Shown here: positions 9,065 to 16,329 of the stretch, one piece after another
Position numbering within the stretch: the first letter of the stretch is position 1
Layout of the letters: each line of letters starts with the position of its first letter
Origin: Jiangella anatolica
Lineage (GTDB): Bacteria > Actinomycetota > Actinomycetes > Jiangellales > Jiangellaceae
Assembly: GCF_003236295.1 (NCBI RefSeq)
Contig: NZ_POTW01000022.1
Span: 1 to 64,000 of the forward strand
Direction: 5' to 3'
Length of the DNA stretch: 64,000 bases
Position numbers and translations under genes: made by a program
Notes under the pieces: generated by a model
Told to the model about the DNA's origin: nothing
The model's database searches: none
What the model saw: the letters and a program-made list of their open reading frames with translations, nothing else

Positions 9065-9553
9065 TCAGGAGAAATCGTCCTCGCCGGCATCGGGAACTCG
9101 GACAAAACGTTCGAGCAATTCCGCTTCGGTTTCCCATTCGGGATACTTGACCAAGATCGAACTGGTTAGAATTCCGACCATCAGGCCCACACCGAACACC
9201 CAGAGGTCCGCTGAGAACCATCCGAGCACGGCAATGGCGCCCGCCGCGGTGAGCGCGCCCTGGCCGACCACCGTCGCCCATCCCGCGACGTAGTCGTTGT
9301 CGCGGCGCCGGGCGATGAAGTCGACGCCGCCACACGCGAGGCCGACGACGGCTACGGGGATGAAGGCCGCGTGGAGGTCGGAGACGCCCGCCAGGTCGGC
9401 GAGCGTCGCCAGCGCGGCGAAGATGATCGCGACAATCGAGGCGATCATCGTGCCGATGCCGAGAAGCAACAGCTTGGTCTGCCGAACCGCCATCGAGGTG
9501 TATGCCTCGACGGCGGCGTTCTCAGCGTTCACCAAATCGTCTCTGTATTCCAT
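9065..9553 (-). CDS. Small four-helix membrane protein of atypical base composition
   Basis: A protein of 162 residues beginning MEYRDDLVN. The ATG at 9553 is 5 nt from GAGAGG; the GTG at 9559 would abut the ribosome site. A short N-terminal amphipathic helix precedes four hydrophobic helices (about 27-52, 60-80, 92-110 and 114-135), and the C-terminal tail is acidic. Third codon positions include many A/T (AAA, CAA, TTC runs), unlike neighbouring genes, and the 300 nt upstream are even more AT-rich. The gene may have been acquired recently. No family is recognised; its position upstream of the FtsK-like operon is the only functional hint. Confidence 0.65.
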   Translation of the reverse strand: MEYRDDLVNAENAAVEAYTSMAVRQTKLLLLGIGTMIASIVAIIFAALATLADLAGVSDLHAAFIPVAVVGLACGGVDFIARRRDNDYVAGWATVVGQGALTAAGAIAVLGWFSADLWVFGVGLMVGILTSSILVKYPEWETEAELLERFVRVPDAGEDDFS

Positions 9554-9559
9554 GTACAC

Positions 9560-9864
9560 CTCTCGCCTGACGTCCCAGGAGCCCGGTCACTGACACGGTA
9601 GGTGTCCGAGCAAGGACTTCCGTGACGAGATGATCCGGGAGAACTCGGCGCTCGGCAAACGGAGCGGCTTGTTTCTGCGGATACGACATTCAATGTCGTT
9701 TTCGGCCCCGGGGGCAAGAGGTCCGGAGCAAACTAGTACGCGCTACAACGTGTTTTTACGACGATTGTGGCGGTTATGTCCGATTGATTTTTCGTCCGGA
9801 CGGACGAGGGGACGCCGCGTTCGGCTGATGCGGGCCATGTGAGCCGCCGGACGCCGAACACGAC
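9560..9864. other. AT-rich intergenic region without a supported gene
   Basis: This is part of a 363-nt gap between the small membrane-protein gene and trxA. Both flanking genes are on the minus strand, so this is upstream of the former and downstream of the latter. It holds runs of T (around 9751 and 9788), a CGTCCGGACG palindrome near 9800 and no ORF with coding character. It probably contains the promoter of the 9553 gene. Its low GC marks the border between the accessory block and the conserved trx-sigM region. Confidence 0.5.
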
Positions 9865-9909
9865 GGCGCCCGCCGGGCGGACCCTCGAAACGGTCCACCG
9901 GCGGGCGCC
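9865..9909 (-). terminator. Strong terminator hairpin of the trxBA operon
   Basis: A perfect 12-bp inverted repeat (9865-9876 with 9898-9909) contains an inner 5-bp repeat (GGACC 9879-9883 with GGTCC 9892-9896). It begins 13 nt past the trxA stop. The length and GC content make it a convincing intrinsic terminator for trxB-trxA, although the T-run is poor. Confidence 0.75.
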
Positions 9910-9922
9910 GGGAGTGGTGGGA

Positions 9923-10246
9923 TCAGCCGACGAAGTCGGCCAGATCGTTGAGCAGAGCGGCCTTCGGCTTCGCGCCGACGATCTGCTTGACGACCTGACC
10001 GCCGGAGTACACGTTCAGCGCCGGGATCGAGGTGATCCGGTAGCTGGCGGCGATCTCGGGGTTCTCGTCGACGTTGAGCTTGACGATCTCGAGCTTGTCC
10101 TGCGAGCCCGCGATCTCCTCGAGCACGGGGGCGATCATGCGGCACGGCCCGCACCATTCGGCCCAGAAGTCGACGAGAACGGGCTTGTCGCTCTGCAGGA
10201 CCTTCTCGTCGAAGTCGGCGCTGGTGACGTGCTGGATGTTGCCCAT
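9923..10246 (-). CDS. trxA: Thioredoxin
   Basis: A protein of 107 residues, the usual length for a cytoplasmic thioredoxin. The active site is W-C-G-P-C at residues 31-35 (Cys32, Cys35), inside DFWAEWCGPCRMIAP. The conserved cis-Pro loop (SIPAL) follows at about residues 76-80. It reduces disulfides in cytoplasmic proteins and is itself reduced by the product of trxB, 46 nt upstream. The ATG has a GAGGAG ribosome site. The operon is followed by a strong terminator and preceded by a SigR-type promoter. Confidence 0.97.
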   Translation of the reverse strand: MGNIQHVTSADFDEKVLQSDKPVLVDFWAEWCGPCRMIAPVLEEIAGSQDKLEIVKLNVDENPEIAASYRITSIPALNVYSGGQVVKQIVGAKPKAALLNDLADFVG

Positions 10247-10292
10247 GTGTGACTCCTCGATGGTGGGCTGGTGATTCGGTGCGGAGCTCGGG

Positions 10293-11261
10293 TCAGGAGA
10301 CGACGAGCTCGGGCTTGGCGGCGTGGGCGTCGTCGAGGTCGGCGAGGTAGCGCTCGGCGTCGAGGGCGGCCTGGCAGCCGGTGCCGGCGGCCGTGACGGC
10401 CTGCCGGTACGTGTGGTCGACGACGTCGCCGGCGGCGAACACCCCGGCGACCTCGGTCCGGGTGGACGGCGCGTCGACCAGGACGTAGCCCTCCTCGTCG
10501 AGGCGGACCTGCCCCTTGAACAGCTCCGACCGCGGGTCGTGGCCGATGGCGATGAACAGTCCGGTGACGGCCAGCTCGCGCTCGGCCCCGGTGACGGTGT
10601 CGCGCAGCCGCAGCCCGGACACCTTCTCCTCGCCGAGGACGTCGACCACCTCGGTGTTCCAGACGAACTCGATCTTCTCGTTCGCGAACGCCCGCTCCTG
10701 CATGACCTTCGACGCCCGGAGCGCGTCGCGGCGGTGGATCACGTAGACCTTCCGCGCGAACCGGGTGAGGAACGTGGCCTCCTCCATCGCGGAGTCGCCA
10801 CCGCCGACGACGGCGATGTCCTGCTCGCGGAAGAAGAACCCGTCACAGGTGGCACACCAGGAGACGCCGTGGCCGGACAGCCGCTTCTCGTTCGCCAGCC
10901 CGATCTCGCGGTAGCCCGAGCCGGTGGCGATGATGACGGCGCGGGACCGGTACACGGTGCCCTCGCTGTCGGTGACGGACTTCACGTCGCCGGTGAGGTC
11001 GACGTCGATGGCGTCGCGGGTGACGATCTCCGCGCCGAACCGCTCGGCCTGGGCGCGCATCTCGTCCATCAGCGCCGGGCCGAGGATGCCGTCGCGGAAG
11101 CCGGGGTAGTTCTCGACCTCGGTGGTGTTCATCAGGGCGCCGCCCCAGGTGACCTCGCCCTCGAGGAGCAGCGGCTCGAGCCGCGCCCGGGCGGCGTACA
11201 CAGCGGCCGTATATCCGGCCGGCCCGGAACCGATGATGATCAGGTCACGGATGTCTGTCAC
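10293..11261 (-). CDS. trxB: Thioredoxin reductase (NADPH)
   Basis: A protein of 322 residues starting [10 protein letters not shown]. The GTG at 11261 has an AAGGAAGG ribosome site, so the longer frame from 11300 is rejected. The FAD-binding [10 protein letters not shown] is at 11-20 and the redox pair CATC at 136-139. An NADPH-binding [10 protein letters not shown] follows, and a C-terminal FAD motif (AAGDV) is present. It passes electrons from NADPH through FAD to thioredoxin, whose gene follows at once. The -35/-10 elements at 11299-11324 match the oxidative-stress sigma factor SigR/SigH class, consistent with known control of trxBA in actinomycetes. Confidence 0.97.
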   Translation of the reverse strand: MTDIRDLIIIGSGPAGYTAAVYAARARLEPLLLEGEVTWGGALMNTTEVENYPGFRDGILGPALMDEMRAQAERFGAEIVTRDAIDVDLTGDVKSVTDSEGTVYRSRAVIIATGSGYREIGLANEKRLSGHGVSWCATCDGFFFREQDIAVVGGGDSAMEEATFLTRFARKVYVIHRRDALRASKVMQERAFANEKIEFVWNTEVVDVLGEEKVSGLRLRDTVTGAERELAVTGLFIAIGHDPRSELFKGQVRLDEEGYVLVDAPSTRTEVAGVFAAGDVVDHTYRQAVTAAGTGCQAALDAERYLADLDDAHAAKPELVVS

Positions 11262-11298
11262 GCCTGTGCCTTCCTTGGTCCGTTGCTTCATCTGCCCC

Positions 11299-11324
11299 AA
11301 CGGATCCTAGGCGGTCGGCATTCC
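11299..11324 (-). promoter_or_regulatory. SigR/SigH-type promoter of trxBA
   Basis: On the minus strand GGAAT (11324-11320) is followed after exactly 18 nt by GTT (11301-11299), the published consensus spacing for the disulfide-stress sigma factor SigR of Streptomyces and SigH of mycobacteria. The leader to the trxB start would be about 30 nt. trxBA is the classic target of this sigma factor. Confidence 0.75.
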
Positions 11325-11345
11325 CGGCGGGCCGATTGCCGGCGT

Positions 11346-12173
11346 TCACTCCGCCTTGGGCACGGACACGTGCGGCTCTAGCGTCTCGTTGGACCTGGAG
11401 TTGCAGGTCTCGAGCAGCCAGCCGTCGTAAGCGGTGGCGTTGTCGAGGACGACGAGCACACCGGCGCCGACGTTCGCGGTGCCCACCCGCGGCAAGCCCA
11501 GCTCGTCAGCCAGGGCCTCGCCGCAGAAGGCCGGGGTCGCCGTCGGGTTCTGGACGATCTGCTCGACGGCGGCGGTCAGCTCGGCCACCGGGATGTGGTT
11601 CGGGGTGGTCAGCTCCTCATCCTGCACCGACGGCGTGTCGTCATCGGCCGTGGCGGTGCTGCCGGCGGTGCCGGCCCGGTTGCTGCCGGTGCTGTCGTTG
11701 CCGTCGAGTGAGCTGGACAAGGGCTGCTCCGGGGCGCCGGCTGCCGCGGCATCTTCTGCGGACGAGGTGCCGGCGTCCGAGCCGCCGCTGCCGTCGACGG
11801 CGATGTAGCCGGCCAGGCCCAGCACGGCGACGCTCGCGGCGGCGGCCAGTCCCTGCGGCAGCCGGCGCCGGAACCAGGCGACGGTGCCGTTGCCGGAGTC
11901 GGCGCCGGGGCGGGACGGCGCGGCGCCGGACCCGGAGGCCCGCTCGGCGGCCAGCGCATGCGAGATGCGGGCCGCGACGAACTCGGGGACCGGCAGCTCG
12001 GCCGGCAGGGCCTGCAGCGCGACCGTCACCTGGGCCAGCTCGTCCAGCGTGGCCTGGCAGGTGGCGCACCCGTCGACGTGGGCCTGGACCTCACGCGCCG
12101 TGGCGTCGTCGAGGACGCCCTCGGCCAGCTCGGCCAGCACATGGGTAGGCGGATGGGCCTCGGTAGCCGTCAC
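11346..12173 (-). CDS. Zinc-binding anti-sigma factor, partner of SigM
   Basis: A protein of 275 residues. The GTG at 12173 overlaps the sigM stop as GTGA. A cytoplasmic anti-sigma domain of the zinc (ZAS/zf-HC2) type has H32-x3-C36-x2-C39 plus His11 nearby. One transmembrane helix (about 110-130) is followed by a Ser/Thr/Ala-rich extracellular linker and a C-terminal globular domain. It should hold SigM at the membrane until an envelope signal releases it. It lies last in the run NUDIX-DUF6049-murJ-sigM. The intact HxxxCxxC motif could be redox sensitive, and the trxBA operon lies immediately downstream. Confidence 0.88.
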   Translation of the reverse strand: MTATEAHPPTHVLAELAEGVLDDATAREVQAHVDGCATCQATLDELAQVTVALQALPAELPVPEFVAARISHALAAERASGSGAAPSRPGADSGNGTVAWFRRRLPQGLAAAASVAVLGLAGYIAVDGSGGSDAGTSSAEDAAAAGAPEQPLSSSLDGNDSTGSNRAGTAGSTATADDDTPSVQDEELTTPNHIPVAELTAAVEQIVQNPTATPAFCGEALADELGLPRVGTANVGAGVLVVLDNATAYDGWLLETCNSRSNETLEPHVSVPKAE

Positions 12174-12835
12174 CGATGCTCACCTCCTGTTCCCTGTGGC
12201 GTCCCAGATGGGACGTCGCCACCGCCCCCGTGGTTCCCTGTGGCGTTTCCTGTGGCGCTGAGCCGGCCGGGTGCCAGCAGCGGGACCAGCTTGGCGCGGG
12301 CCCGCGCGCACCGGCTCTTGACGGTGCCGACCGGCAGCCCGAGCATCTCCGCGGCCTCGGCGACCGGGAACCCCTCGACATCGACGAGGAGCAGCGGCAG
12401 CCGCTGGTCGGCCGGGAGCGTGGCGAGCGCCTGCTCGAGGTCGACCCGCAGCGCGGTCCGCTCGGCCGGGTCGCTGGAGGGCTCGGTGGCCGGCGCGACG
12501 CCGGGGATCTCGGTGCCGTCGAACGCGACCGGGTCCGCCGGCCGGGCGGCGGCGTGCCGGACCCGGTCGAGGCACGCGTTGACGACGATGCGGTGCAGCC
12601 AGGTGGTGACGGCGGACTCCGAGCGGAACGACCCGGCCCGCCGGAAGGCGTTGATCAACGCGTCCTGCAGCGCGTCGGCGGCGTCGTGCGGATCGCCGAG
12701 CGTGCGCAGCGCGACCGCCCACATCCGGTCCTGGTGGCGTTTGACCAGCTCACCGAAGGCGTCGGGATCACCGTCGACGTGCTGGCGCAGGAGCTCCTCG
12801 TCGGGCACCCGGGGACCGGGCGCGGACTGCGTCAC
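12170..12835 (-). CDS. sigM: ECF RNA polymerase sigma factor SigM
   Basis: A protein of 221 residues. The GTG at 12835 overlaps the murJ stop as GTGA and has a GGAGG site 8 nt upstream; the longer frame from 12907 is rejected. Region 2 (about 27-95) contains DPHDAADALQDALINAF and the -10 recognition segment, a linker follows, and region 4 (about 135-185) has the helix-turn-helix GFPVAEAAEMLGLPVGTVKS. Gene order and neighbours match SigM of Mycobacterium and Streptomyces. It directs RNA polymerase to a small regulon and is controlled by the membrane anti-sigma factor encoded next. Confidence 0.92.
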   Translation of the reverse strand: MTQSAPGPRVPDEELLRQHVDGDPDAFGELVKRHQDRMWAVALRTLGDPHDAADALQDALINAFRRAGSFRSESAVTTWLHRIVVNACLDRVRHAAARPADPVAFDGTEIPGVAPATEPSSDPAERTALRVDLEQALATLPADQRLPLLLVDVEGFPVAEAAEMLGLPVGTVKSRCARARAKLVPLLAPGRLSATGNATGNHGGGGDVPSGTPQGTGGEHR

Positions 12836-15800
12836 CCGAGAACCTCCGCTTCGGCTATTCCGCTCCGGTAGTTGCCGTCGTCGGCCCGGGGCAACTGAGT
12901 GAACCACACGAGGAGATACCGGGTGCTCACCGGCTCGTCAAGTGTGCGGGTGACATTCTGCTCAGCGCCCTCGACGGTGTCGACGGCGGTCCAGCCGTCG
13001 AGATCGGCCGGCGCCTGGCTGGCGTCCTCGGGCGCGACCCGCAACTCGAACGCCGCGCCGGCGTTGATCAGCGCCAGCTGGACCTCGCGCACCGACACCG
13101 TCTGGCCCAGGTCGAGGTAGACGCCGACGCCGGCCTTCTGCGCCTCGAGCGGGTCGTAGTAGTTGACGGTGGTCCAGGCGCTCTCGGGATCGTCGTCGAA
13201 GACGTTCTCGACGTCGCTCGGGTTCTCCTCTCCGTTGCCGGCCGGGTCGAAGTCGGTGGCGGCGGCGACGGCGTGCGGGGTGGGGTCGGCGGCCGGCGTG
13301 TCCTCCGGCGGCGTCGTCGCGCCCTCGGTCGCGCTGGTCGTGGGCGTCGGATCGTCGCCGGCGTCGTCGATCGCGCCGAGCAGCAGCTGCAGGCCGACCA
13401 GCGTGGCGCCGACCAGCAGCAGCATCGCCGCCATGACGCCGAGCAGCCGGGCGGTGCGGCCGGACCGGCGCCGCTCCCGCAGCTGCTCGACCCGGCTGGG
13501 CGGCGGCGGGGTGCCCGGCTCGTCCAGCAGCGCGGGCCGGGCCGCGACGACCGCCTCGTCGGCGACCACGGTGCGGTGATGGTTGCGTGCCCCGTTGGCC
13601 AGCTCGGTCGCGACCTGCAGCGGCGTCGTGAGCGGGGTCGCGTGGTGCCGGCGGGCCAGCCCGATGGAGCGGTCGGTGACGGCGTCGAGCTGCCGCGGTA
13701 CGCCGGGCCGGACCTGCCGCGGCGAGGCAAGCCGGCCGTCGATGAGCGGCGCCGGCGGCAGCCCGCCGGGCGTGCCGACCGGCCAGCGCGCCGTCAGCGC
13801 GGCGTAGAGGACGCCGCCGATGCCGATCGCGTCCAGCTCGGCCGGGCTCGGCCGGACCTCCGGGTCGTCCGGCGGGCACGGCGTCTGCGCGGCGCCGCGC
13901 AGCGCGTACTCCGTCTCCAGCCCGGCGATCTTCACCGAGCCGTCGGCGGTGACGAAGACCAGCGTCGGGTCGAGGTGCCGGTGCGCCAGCCCTTGCGCGT
14001 GTGCCGTGGCCAGCGCCTCGGCCACCTCACGTCCGACCGCGCCGGCCTGCTCCGGATGGAACGCGCCGGCGTGCGCCAGCAGGTCGGCCAGGCTCTGCCC
14101 CGGCGTCCACTCGCGCACGACGTAGGCGACCTCGTCGCTGCCGACGTCGAGGATGCGCAGGAACCGCGGGTCGGAGACGGTCGAGGAGACCCGGGCCGCG
14201 GTGGCGAACCCCGGCGCCCGCGGGTCGTCGAGCGCGACGGCCTGGACGAACACGGCGCGCCGCAGCACGTCGTCGACCGCCTGCCAGGACTGGATGCCGT
14301 CGGCGTCCTGCAGCAGCCGCTCGAACCGGTACCGTCCGGCGACCGTGCGCCGCTGTCCCAGCAGCGGCCCGCGCGGAGCCGGTTCGGCCGGCAGGTCCGG
14401 CCGCAGGCCCGGCAGCGGCTGGACCACCCGCGCGGCGGCGGCCGGGTCCATCCCGACGGCGGGCGCGGGCCGGCCGCGGTACTGGCCGGCGGCCGTGTCG
14501 AAGAAGCTCGGGACGCCGGGCATGGTCTCGTCGAGGAAGAACTCCGACGTCATGTCGGCGTCGACCGGGCGGCGGAAGATGCTGAGCGTGCCGGTCTCGA
14601 CCGGGATGTTGTACTCGGCGGTGTCCTCGAGCAGGTCGCCGGGGTCGACGGCGGGCGCCGTGCCGCCGCCGCGCAGCCGGCCCAGGATCATCGCCACGGC
14701 CGTGCGGACCTCGGCCACCCGGAACGCGTAGGCCAGGCCGACGAACGTCGCGACGCCGACCGTCCCGCCGACGAGCAGCTCGATCATCCGGGCCAGCAGC
14801 GACGGCAGCGCGTCGCCGACGCCCAGCGAGCTCCAGCCGCGCCACACCAGCCAGGCGAGTCCACCGGCCACCAGCGAGTGCATCAGCAGCCGGATGACGT
14901 GCTGCACCAGCTGCGCGCCGCCGAGGGCGCCGATGCGCTGCTGCAGCCGGACCGCGCCGACGGTCGCGCCGACGACGTACGCCACGCTGTAGCCGGCGGC
15001 CAGCGCCATCGTGACGTACTGGTCGCCGGGCGCGATGACGGCGACGGCGACCGCGCCGACCATGATGACCGCGGAGACCCAGATCTGCGTGTAGAACGGC
15101 GTCTTGGTGTCCTGCAGCGCGTAGAAGCCGCGCAGCACGAGGTAGTGGACGGTGAACGCGACCAGCCCGGGCATCAGCACGACCAGCGTCAACGCCAGCC
15201 GGCCGGTCTGCCCGCCGGCGGACCCGTGGTCGAAGATCATCGCCGTCAGCGGGAACGCCAGCGCCGCCATCAGCGCCCCGAGCGGGATGATCACCGCCAG
15301 GCACATCCGCAGCGCGGCGGTCAGCTTGTCGCGGACGTCGTCGAGGTGGCCGTCGGCGGCGAGATCGGACAGCCGCGGCAGCAGCGCCGTCGCCAGCGAC
15401 ACCGTGATGATGGCGTGCGGCACCATCATGATCAGCATCGCGTTCGCGTACACCGAGTAGCCGGCGCCCGCGTCGCCGGCGCTCACGCTGCTGGCGCCCG
15501 AGGCGACCTTCACGACCACCAGGTAGGCCAGCTGGTTCACCACGACGAACGCGACCGTCCACAGGCCCAGCCGGACCGACTCGCCGAGTCCCTGGCCGCG
15601 CCAGTCGGTGCGGAACCGCAGCGAGAAGCCGGTCTTGCGCAGCACCGGGATCAGCACGACCGCCTGCGCCAGGACGCCGACGGTGGAGCCCAGCCCGAGC
15701 AGCATGGTCTGCGTGGTCGTGAACGGCTCGAAGCCCTGCGTGCCGTACACGACGAGGAACAGCGCGAACACCGCGATCGAGACCAGGTTGTTCAGGATCG

Positions 15801-16329
15801 GCGACCACATCATCGGGCCGAACCGGCCCTTGGCGTTGAGCATCTGGCCGATCAGCACGTACAGCCCGTAGAAGAAGATCTGCGGCAGGCAGAACCGGGC
15901 GAACATGACCATGTTGTCGAAGTACGGCCGCATCTCCGGCTCGAGATAGCGGTCGTCGACGATCAGCTGCATCAGCCAGGGCGCGGCCAGCACCGCCAGC
16001 AGCGTCGCCAGCCCCAGCACCGCAACGGCCAGGCTGAACAGGCGCTGCGAGAACGCCTCGCCGCCGTCGGCGTCGTTCTTGATCGCCCGCACCAGCACCG
16101 GGACGAGGACGGAGTTCAGCACGCCGCCGCCGACCAGGATGTAGATCATGTTCGGCAGCACGTTCGGCACGTTGAACACGTCGGCCGTGGCCGCGGTCAG
16201 GCCGATGGCGGCCGCGATCACCGCGGCGCGGGCGAAGCCGGTCAGCCGCGAGACGACGGTCCCCGCGGCCATGATGGCGCTGGAGCCCAGCAGCCCGGAG
16301 CTGCGGGGTGGCTCTTGCGTGGCCGTCAC
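12832..16329 (-). CDS. murJ: Lipid II flippase MurJ fused to a pseudokinase and an extracellular beta domain
   Basis: A protein of 1165 residues. The GTG at 16329 overlaps the upstream stop as GTGA. Residues about 15-545 are a MurJ/MviN core with 14 helices that moves lipid II across the membrane. A long linker leads to a protein-kinase fold (about 690-940) in which the VAIK Lys is replaced (FVQAV), the HRD region reads HRHLDP and the DFG motif is replaced by AGL, so it cannot be an active kinase. A single helix (about 985-1010), a Thr/Pro/Asp-rich spacer and a discoidin-like (F5/8 type C-like) domain follow outside the cell. Mycobacterial MviN (Rv3910) has the same layout, and its phosphorylated pseudokinase recruits FhaA to regulate cell-wall synthesis. 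Confidence 0.93.
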   Translation of the reverse strand: MTATQEPPRSSGLLGSSAIMAAGTVVSRLTGFARAAVIAAAIGLTAATADVFNVPNVLPNMIYILVGGGVLNSVLVPVLVRAIKNDADGGEAFSQRLFSLAVAVLGLATLLAVLAAPWLMQLIVDDRYLEPEMRPYFDNMVMFARFCLPQIFFYGLYVLIGQMLNAKGRFGPMMWSPILNNLVSIAVFALFLVVYGTQGFEPFTTTQTMLLGLGSTVGVLAQAVVLIPVLRKTGFSLRFRTDWRGQGLGESVRLGLWTVAFVVVNQLAYLVVVKVASGASSVSAGDAGAGYSVYANAMLIMMVPHAIITVSLATALLPRLSDLAADGHLDDVRDKLTAALRMCLAVIIPLGALMAALAFPLTAMIFDHGSAGGQTGRLALTLVVLMPGLVAFTVHYLVLRGFYALQDTKTPFYTQIWVSAVIMVGAVAVAVIAPGDQYVTMALAAGYSVAYVVGATVGAVRLQQRIGALGGAQLVQHVIRLLMHSLVAGGLAWLVWRGWSSLGVGDALPSLLARMIELLVGGTVGVATFVGLAYAFRVAEVRTAVAMILGRLRGGGTAPAVDPGDLLEDTAEYNIPVETGTLSIFRRPVDADMTSEFFLDETMPGVPSFFDTAAGQYRGRPAPAVGMDPAAAARVVQPLPGLRPDLPAEPAPRGPLLGQRRTVAGRYRFERLLQDADGIQSWQAVDDVLRRAVFVQAVALDDPRAPGFATAARVSSTVSDPRFLRILDVGSDEVAYVVREWTPGQSLADLLAHAGAFHPEQAGAVGREVAEALATAHAQGLAHRHLDPTLVFVTADGSVKIAGLETEYALRGAAQTPCPPDDPEVRPSPAELDAIGIGGVLYAALTARWPVGTPGGLPPAPLIDGRLASPRQVRPGVPRQLDAVTDRSIGLARRHHATPLTTPLQVATELANGARNHHRTVVADEAVVAARPALLDEPGTPPPPSRVEQLRERRRSGRTARLLGVMAAMLLLVGATLVGLQLLLGAIDDAGDDPTPTTSATEGATTPPEDTPAADPTPHAVAAATDFDPAGNGEENPSDVENVFDDDPESAWTTVNYYDPLEAQKAGVGVYLDLGQTVSVREVQLALINAGAAFELRVAPEDASQAPADLDGWTAVDTVEGAEQNVTRTLDEPVSTRYLLVWFTQLPRADDGNYRSGIAEAEVLG

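Noticed and set aside
6219-9293. A 1024-codon plus-strand open frame opposite the FtsK-like operon, and similar long antisense frames at 13273-16875, 16308-18587, 34963-37671 and 25630-27486
   Set aside because: They are antisense frames held open by the G/C third-position bias of real genes. Their translations are repetitive Arg/Gly/Val/Asp sequence without domains, and the opposite strand encodes clear proteins.
1-9560. A classical integrative conjugative element or prophage
   Set aside because: No integrase, relaxase, attachment repeat, tRNA or phage structural gene is visible in the window. FtsK-like genes alone do not support it, though the left side is cut off.
9529-9842. Small frames (9529-9717 minus and 9630-9842 plus) in the AT-rich gap
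   Set aside because: No coding character, no ribosome sites, and they overlap the probable promoter region.
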